Of a stretch of DNA of 64,000 bases, positions 57,686-64,000 are shown in pieces. The stretch's first letter is position 1. Each line of letters begins with the position of its first letter. The notes beneath the pieces were generated by a model. The model searched no databases, was not told the DNA's origin, and worked only from the letters and a program-made list of their open reading frames with translations. The DNA is from Petaurus breviceps papuanus (lineage: Eukaryota > Chordata > Mammalia > Diprotodontia > Petauridae), in the NCBI GenBank assembly GCA_028583685.1, contig JAMXIF010000031.1, forward strand, positions 3,787,610 through 3,851,609, written 5' to 3'. A program made the translations under genes and the position numbers.

Positions 57686-59647
57686 AGATGGCCTAGCCAT
57701 ACCAGAACTAAAACTGTATTAAAAAGCAGAAACCATCAAAACCAGTGGTGGATCAGTGGAATAGGTTAGGTACACAAGACACAGCAGTCAATGACTATTG
57801 TAATCTATGGTAGGTTGTTGTCCTTCATTCTCAAAGAGGACCAAAATGACATCACTCTGCTAGAGCCAAGTTACAGTGTGTCCAACTGTGGCTGATCAGA
57901 CCAATACAAGTTCACAATGTTCTATCACAGGTTGGGCACAAATAGTCCATGTCAACCTTTGGGGTGGATTTTCTAAATTTGCATATCTTGTGTTCCTTTT
58001 GAGCTTCTTCAATTCTACTTTGCTCAAAGAGCACAGCAACTTCTCTGATGTGGGCACATCATGCTAAGTAGTCCTGTGCCAGTGTCTCCCATGTCACACA
58101 ATCAATTCCAAAGTTCTTAAGAGAGGCCTTAAGAGTTTCCTTGTATCGCTTCTTCTGACCATCATGTGAACCCACTGCCCTGTGCGACCTCTCCATAAAA
58201 AGTCTTTTTTGGCAAGTGTATGTTTTGCATTCAAACATCATGGTTAGCCCATAGGAGTTACACTCTCTGAAGTACAGTTTGAATACTTGACAGTTTAGCT
58301 TGAGAAAGGACTTCAGTGTCTGGTATTTTATCCTGCCAGGTGATCTTCAGACTCTTCCTAAGATAATTCAAATGGAAGTAATTCAGTTTCTTGGCATGGT
58401 GCTGATATACTTGAGGTCAGCAGGATGGCTCTTCAGTTTGGTACTCAGTCTAATACCTCTTCTCTCTCACCCTTTCCTTCGAAGTCTCCCAAACACTGAG
58501 CTTGCTCTGGCAATGCATGTATCAACCTCATTATCATTGTGTAAAACTCTGAGAAGTACACTACCAAGGTAAGCGAACTTACCCACAACATTCAAAACTT
58601 CTCCATCTGCTATTACTGATGGTTCCAAGTATGGATGGTAGTACTGGTAGATGTGTTTTCTTGGTGTTAACCGTGAAGCCATAATTAGCACAAGCAGCAG
58701 AGAATAGATCCATACTTTGTCACATCTCAGCTTCAGAGGTTGCAGTGAGTGCACAATCATCTGAAAACACAAAATCATGTACCAAAACTGCACTATGCTC
58801 TTGGCTTGTAGCCTTTTCAAGCTGAAGAATTTACCATCAGTACAATTGCTGACCTTGATGATACGTTCATCCTCACTGAAGGTATTTGACAACATGGCTG
58901 AAAACGTAATACATGGGAGGAGCAAGCACATGGCCTAGTGCTCCATTAGTGACTGGGAAAGCACAAGAGCATTGTCCATTATCCAGAACCTGGGCAAGCA
59001 CAAAGTCATGAAGTTGACTACAACACCGATGAACTCCTCCAGGCAACCAAATTTTGACCTAATTTTCCATAAGCACTCATGACTGACAGTATCAAAGCCC
59101 TTGGTCAAGATCTGTAAACATTGTGTACAATGGCTATAGTAATTTGATAAACCCAAAGACTCCAGCTTCTGGAATAAGAACTCATGTAACAAAAACTGTT
59201 GGGAAAACTAGAAAACAGCACAGCAGAAACTAGGCACATACCAGCATCTTAATACATACCAAGATAATGTCCAAATGGGTACACAATTAAAACTTAACTC
59301 CTCTCGGCAATACAAAGATCCAGGACAATTCCAAAAGACCCATGATGGAAAATGCTATCCACATCCAGAGAAAGAACGATGGAGTCTGAATGCATACTGA
59401 GACATACTATTTTCTCTTTTTTTTTTTTTGTTTCTTCTTTCTTGTGAATTTTCCCTTTGGTTCTAATTCTTTACAACATGATTAATGTAGAAATATGTTT
59501 AACGTGATTATACATAGATAGCCTATATCAGATTGCACATCGTCTTAGGGAGGGGTGATCAGAGGAAGAGGGAGAAAATTTTGAACTCAAAATCTGATGG
59601 AGGTGAATGCTGAAAACTAAAAACAAATAAGATTTTAGAAAAACAAA
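57686..59647 (+). mobile_element. L1, 5'-truncated, interrupted by another LINE
   Basis: ORF2 C-terminal text from 'gatggcctagccataccaga' to the 3'UTR and 'aactaaaaacaaataagatt'. Target duplication gttattacttgc (57674-57685) / gttattacctgc (59648-59659), the latter repeated once more at 59684-59695. The middle is occupied by a minus-strand LINE (57807-59126). Confidence 0.82.
57807..59126 (-). mobile_element. RTE-like non-LTR retrotransposon, 5'-truncated
   Basis: A 1.3-kb minus-strand LINE inserted in the L1, with target duplication caatgactattgtaat (from ~57791) / caatggctatagtaat (ends 59143). Broken frames give RT text: FDTVSHECLWKIRSKFGCLE (finger/palm region), FSAMLSNTF, and the thumb segment GEVLNVVGKFAYLGSVLLRV. 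A later minus-strand frame (58059-58241) gives GQKKRYKETLKASLKNFGID, the usual RT C-terminus. The 3' end is '...gaggaccaaaatgac' complement next to 57807. Clade is judged from these motifs (RTE-like); a CR1/L2-like clade is the alternative. The copy has several stops and frame changes. Confidence 0.75.
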
Positions 59648-60055
59648 GTTATTACCTGCCATAAAAGATGTTACAAAAACAAAGTTATTACCTGCTATCA
59701 AAAAAAAAAAAGAGAAAAAAAACTGAACCTATCTTTGTATGTTTCCCTTAATGATAAAAATTCCCTAAGAACAATAACTACTTCAACAATTAATCCTTTC
59801 TCATTCCATACCAAATTAAGCACACTATTTGTGTATATCAAACAGAAAGTTTTTTTGCATAAAAAAGTATAACTACAAGGCAATCAACTAGGAAATATCT
59901 TTCAGTAGTTTTGTCACCTTTTATATTTTAATCACATAGCCATTTATAATCTACCCTAAAATGTGTTTTTAAGTTAACTGTCTGGCCATCTCCACACCAT
60001 GTCCCCATCTAGTCTTTCTCATTTAGAATGCAAACTCACTGAAAATAGAAAATGT

Positions 60056-60226
60056 AGGGTGGTTAGGTGGTGCAGTGAATAGAGTACTGGTCCTGAAGTA
60101 AGGAGGACCTAAGTTCAAACCCGACCTCAGACACTAGACACTTAACTAGCTGTGTGGCCTTGGCCAAGTCACTTAACCCCAACTGCCTTGCCTTCCCCCT
60201 CCAAAACTTAAAAAAAAAAAAAAAAA
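60056..60226 (+). mobile_element. Marsupial SINE, first of an adjacent pair
   Basis: Complete copy; duplicated target tagaaaatgt before it and again after its tail (60228-60237). Confidence 0.88.
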
Positions 60227-60242
60227 GGTAGAAAATGTTCCT

Positions 60243-60406
60243 GGGGTCAGCTAAGTGGCACAGTGAATAGAGTGCCGACCCTGGAGTCAGGAGCACCCGA
60301 GTTCAAATCCGACCTCAGACACTTAACACAAAAACTAGCCGTGTGACCTTGGGTAAGTCACTTAACCCCAACTGCCCTCCAAAAAGCAAAAAAAAAACTA
60401 AAAAAA
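60243..60406 (+). mobile_element. Marsupial SINE, second of an adjacent pair
   Basis: Complete copy inserted into the target duplication of the first; aaatgttcctgg before and aaatgttcttgc after. Confidence 0.9.
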
Positions 60407-60833
60407 AATGTTCTTGCTTGCATTTCCACTACTTGCAGTGGGGACCTTGGTACACAATATGCATTTAATAAAAGCTTTATTCATCTAGTCAACACTAAGC
60501 AAAATACTGTTATTTTGTGATCCTTTGTGATCCTTATTTGTTTAATCCACTTTATATATATACACTTTATGTTGTTTTTTATATATAATAATATACTTTA
60601 ACTATTTTTTTAAATCAATACCAAATAGTCTGGATACTAATAATTAATTAATAATATAGTTTAAGGGTTTAAGGTATGAAGTACTATTTCACTTTTTTTT
60701 TCCTACTCTTTCCATTCAGATTTGACATTTTATTCTTCCAAATCAATTTATCTTGTTTGGCTCCATAAAATAATTTCTCATTACCTGGACTAGCATAGCA
60801 CTAATCATTTTTTAAAAGTCATTTGTAATTACT

Positions 60834-61617
60834 GAGGGCAAGGGGGTGACAACTCTTTACATCCCCAACATGGATAATTCATTGTTGGGCATATATCCCT
60901 GTAGGGCTAATGGAATATAAGATCTGCCCCATCAATTAATATATGATGACATGTGTTCTCTTTTTTCCTTGGAACAGGGACTGTGTTTTCCAGGTATAAA
61001 GATCAACAGGGATTTCAATCACAAATGCCATACTGCTTTGAACTCAGGCCAGGGTCACAGGCATTGAGACATCTTGAATGAGCAAAAGTCCATATATTGC
61101 TTTGCCGGAGGAGCTTGCCTAGGGGGAAACTTGCTTCCAGCAAGGCTTTCACACCTTTTGGTACTGAGGTAATCAGGCATTGAGTCATATGGGTCTGGAT
61201 GCCTTCTGTCTCACAGCCAATTAGAGGGAAAGGGGGCAAGGGAGGGGATGAGTGTTTTTGTATTCTAAGGTGGGATTTTGTTTTGGGGCTCACAAATGGG
61301 AACAATGTTCATCTCAGGTCTTTGTGACACACAGACACACACACACACACCTTTATGACCCCACATGTTGGTGCTCCCTGGTCTGGTGATTATGTACCTA
61401 TTACTTTATTTACATAGTTGGGGCCCTGTCTATTGGATTCTTTCTTGGATACTCAATTCTTTCTACTTATCTGTCTGCATTGTTTAATTAAAGATTGCTA
61501 ACCCCTCTAAAGCAGTCTTTGCTTTAGAAAAGCGGATCATCAAAGAACCTGTGCTAGCAGCCCTTCTGTATGCTCATGTTATTGGTCTTTGTAATGGCAA
61601 GCACAGAAGTAGTTACA
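60834..61617 (+). mobile_element. Solo LTR, family A copy 2
   Basis: About 784 bp from TGTAATTACTGAGG to AGTAGTTACA, ends in inverted agreement (TGTAATTACT / TGTAACTACT). Shares 'ttttgttttggggctcac' and 'gaacctgtgctagcagccc' with the LTR at 41830-42379, same orientation. It contains a short CA repeat (61331-61350). No viral gene recognised on either side. Confidence 0.7.
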
Positions 61618-62790
61618 CCTTGTTTCAGCTACTGAATTAACACCTTGTTTCAGTTCAAGTTTCTTTTGAGCTTTGTATCAAGTCTGCTAGAAATAGAATG
61701 TGTGAACCCTAGAACTCATGAACTCCTGCAACAAGAAGGGGAGGAGCTAATGACCATATATAAGGAGAGGTCTTCGCTAGAGGCAGAACTGAGAAGAAGA
61801 CCCTTGTGGTGGCAGAGTCAAGGAGAAAACTTGTGGTATGCTGGCACTGTTTGTTTGCTCTGTGTTGATGCTTGTGCTACTTTGTACAGAAGCCCTGGGA
61901 CCTTACTGGAAGCTCTGAAAGAGGATTTTCTGGTTTTATGTTTACAGAAGGCCTGGAGGAGGGTTTTGGAGGTCCTGGGACTTTACTGATGATTTGTGCT
62001 GACCCCTTGGACCTTGTTTGTGGGTCTACGTTGATTTCTATGTTTATGATTTATGCTGACCTTATTTGTGGTTCTATGTTGATTTCTTTGTTGATGATTT
62101 GTGCTGACCTCTTAGACCTTGTTTGTGGGTCTGTGTTGATTTCTATGTTGATGATTTGCGTTGAGTTCTCAGACCTTGTTGATGGGTCTGAGTTGATTTT
62201 ACAGGCAGATAGTGAACTGATGATGGTGCCGGCAATGTGCATGAATATTATTGTGGCTCTGTCAAGCTTTGTGTTCCCAGAAACATGAACTGTGAAGAAC
62301 TTGAGGTGCACTGGACATTGTGAACTTCAATATAGAACATGAGCTGGACAAGGAACTGGGAGATGCCTGCCTTTGAATCTAGGTGAGTTGGAACTGGGAC
62401 CATGGAAGAAGAACCATGGAAGCTGAGAGCCAGCCTTGAATCAAGCTGAAAGAAGACTTTACTTGGATACTGTGTACTGATGCAGAAGATTATGATTTAC
62501 TGTTACCTAGGGGTGGAGAACTTTGACTTTAGTACTCTGTGACTGAAATAAGGATTTTGTGATTCACTAAAGGAATATACCTTGTTGAAAACTGTGTGAC
62601 CACTTTGGTGAAAACTATGTGGCCATTTTAGTTATAAGTTGTTGAGTTGTGACATGGTGAATGCTGTATTTTGATTTTCTGTGATAAGCTGTAACATTGT
62701 GAATGCTGTTATTTGATTTTCTATGAATGTATAGCTTTGATTTGTTATTGAATAGAGAGCTCACCCTACTATGTAATCAGAACCTTGAAA
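61618..62790 (+). repeat. Unclassified tract with layered tandem repeats
   Basis: Directly after the LTR comes a GT-rich, unusually 'word-like' stretch with a TATA-like 'ccatatataaggagagg' (61755-61771), a ~57-bp minisatellite (61989-62207), two ~23-bp units (62584-62629) and two 42-bp units (62646-62729). It may be the remains of a non-autonomous LTR element or an unknown repeat. A 138-codon plus frame (61872-62288) spans the minisatellite, with no domain I recognise. Confidence 0.5.
61989..62207 (+). repeat. Minisatellite, four units of 57/48/57/57 bp
   Basis: Units start at 61989, 62046, 62094 and 62151, each beginning 'atgattt(g/a)(t/c)g(c/t)tga'. All lengths are multiples of three, so the plus frame repeats as MICADPLDLVCGSTLISMF-like 19-mers; the minus frame is open too. 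Confidence 0.88.
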
Positions 62791-62924
62791 GTTGTTTACA
62801 GCAGCAGTCCTCTGGAAAGCTTTTCCTCTGGAAAGCTGGAAAGTGGCTTTACAATCTTACACCTCCACACCAGTTACAAGTATTATTAATGCTATAATCC
62901 TTAGGAGGATAAAGGTACAAACAG

Positions 62925-63130
62925 TCCAGTATATTCACTGTAGCATTTGTTTGCAGTACCAATCAACTAGAAACCAAGTATATTGCCCATCAACTGAAGA
63001 ATGGAATAGTATTTAGCATTAAGAAACGACAAACAAAAAAATTAGGGAAGCAAGTCAAGATCTATATGAACAATGAGAAAATAATATTGTTCCTTTCACT
63101 GTAGGAATAGGTAAGGGAAGACTATGAGTA
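62925..63130 (+). mobile_element. L1 ORF2 end fragment
   Basis: 'actgtagcatttgtttgcag' to 'cccatcaactgaagaatgga' is worn L1 text. Confidence 0.45.
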
Positions 63131-63639
63131 TAAAAAAATTTCATGTATTGTCAGTATAGTTCATGTGCTGTTTGGTCTTACTGAATTGCTTTCTTTGTAA
63201 CATGAGAAGGATCAAAGGAAGGGGATTGGTGGAGATACCTGGAAATATATCAAAACAAAAAGTATCACTAAATATTTTTAAAAATATATCCTGGTTGTTT
63301 CTTCAATTCCTCTCATACATTTTTGATGAGAGTGTGGAAGGATTTAAAGAGAGGAAAAAATAGGGAAATAGACACCACTTTAAAGTTTATCAAGTTTCCT
63401 CCTAATTCTATACTCTCAGGTTAGACCACTAATATCTCTAATATCTCCAATGAATCTGCCAATTTTAAATTCCTACAACCCAAGTGTGATGGCACCACGG
63501 CCGAACTCAAGAAATTCACAACCTGGTAACACCCTACCTCCTGCTTGGTTGTATAGTACTTTTCCTCATGGGCTTTTTATTTCTAAGTAAATGTCCATTC
63601 CTGTCTTCAAACACAAAACGTTACATATCCTACCTCAAT

Positions 63640-63970
63640 GTCTTTAAAAACGTTACATACCCTACCTTAATGTCTTTATAGGTTTCCCTCCTTACCCGGA
63701 ATGCTTTCCCTCCTCAGCTCAGATTCTTTAAAACTGGTTCAGCTCAGGTGCCACCATCTTTAAGAGCTATTTTCTAATTCCCAAAGTTGTCAATGCACTC
63801 AAAGCATTTTTTACTTTGTATGCATCCTATATGTTCTTATCAATCTGAACTATATATCTTTGTGTATTATATTTTGCATGTATCTTGTCTGTGAACATGC
63901 TATGTATACACCACTAGAAAAATTTTAATGTCAAAGCAAGGACTGTCATTTTTCTCTTAGTGGCAGGTTC
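63640..63970 (+). mobile_element. L2 LINE 3' part
   Basis: 'cggaatgctttccctcctca', 'agctcaggtgccaccatctt' and 'gtcaaagcaaggactgtcat' are L2 ORF2 end and 3'UTR; reaches the window end. A 32-bp tandem duplication lies just before it (63619-63678). Confidence 0.65.
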
Positions 63971-64000
63971 TAATAATTAAAAAGTATGTAAATTTTTTTT

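Larger units (their letters stand above)
1..64000 (-). other. KMT2C: KMT2C (MLL3) gene, partial: exons 2-6 and flanking introns
   Basis: The whole window lies inside one host gene read on the minus strand. Five exons with AG/GT borders and unbroken phase translate to the N-terminal region of KMT2C, a nuclear histone H3 lysine-4 methyltransferase of the COMPASS-like complex that marks enhancers. Exons run right to left: 2, 3, 4, 5, 6. Lengths are 89, 139, 201, 149 and 110 bp and the phases join without a break. No exon 1 (initiator, AT-hook) or CpG-rich promoter is visible before base 64000, so intron 1 is at least 12.9 kb. No exon 7 (first PHD finger core) is visible below 11735. All five exons are open and well conserved, so this looks like the active gene, not one of the partial KMT2C copies known in primates. 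Assignment is from remembered human protein sequence. Confidence 0.95.

Noticed and set aside
58467-58931. 154-codon minus frame as a possible host gene
   Set aside because: Carries reverse-transcriptase thumb motifs of a LINE flanked by target duplications; a dead retrotransposon.

Overview
This window is intronic-to-exonic DNA from a marsupial nuclear genome. The species cannot be fixed, but the repeat landscape is metatherian: dozens of tRNA-headed SINEs of the marsupial type (A-box 'tggcgcagtg', B-box 'gttcaaatcc', A-rich tail), marsupial-type L1 with its usual ORF2 and 3' end phrases, MAR1/MIR/L2 relics, an ORF1-only L1 derivative, and a few solo LTRs. The DNA is AT-rich and has no bacterial-style coding density; nearly all short open frames are chance or repeat-derived.

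The host gene is KMT2C (MLL3), the H3K4 methyltransferase, on the minus strand. Five consecutive coding exons can be read with exact splice sites and continuous phase: exon 2 (50984-51072), exon 3 (20391-20529), exon 4 (18751-18951), exon 5 (13378-13526) and exon 6 (11736-11845). Exon numbers follow the human gene. Together they encode about 230 residues matching human residues ~54-283, from just after the AT-hook to the start of the first PHD finger. Exon 1 and the promoter lie beyond base 64000; exon 7 and the rest of the gene lie before base 1. Introns are 1.5 kb (5), 5.2 kb (4), 1.4 kb (3), 30.5 kb (2) and at least 12.9 kb (1).

Layout: 1-11735 is intron 6, with an L1 3' half (986-3410), SINEs, and a 3.7-kb HAL1-like (ORF1-only) element with 15-bp target-site duplications (7013-10713). 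11736-20529 holds exons 6-3 in short introns with SINE and L1 scraps. 20530-50983 (intron 2) is a repeat sink: a long ancient mammalian repeat, a nested L1 complex (22722-30178) that swallowed another HAL1-like copy, an ORF1 piece, a 3'UTR retrocopy and SINEs, a second L1 with an intact 5' end (33375-35745), solo LTRs, and an old L1 (47380-49520). 51073-64000 (intron 1) holds a thymosin beta-4 processed pseudogene, an LTR, an L1 interrupted by an RTE-like LINE, paired SINEs, another LTR, and a tract of layered tandem repeats.

I found no new gene system. The most unusual items are the ORF1-only element with a duplicated 5'UTR/ORF1 block inside a single pair of target-site duplications, the composite insertion built on the same family, an exact 80-bp tandem duplication in an old L1, two dispersed direct duplications in introns 2 and 1, and the 19-codon minisatellite near 62 kb.
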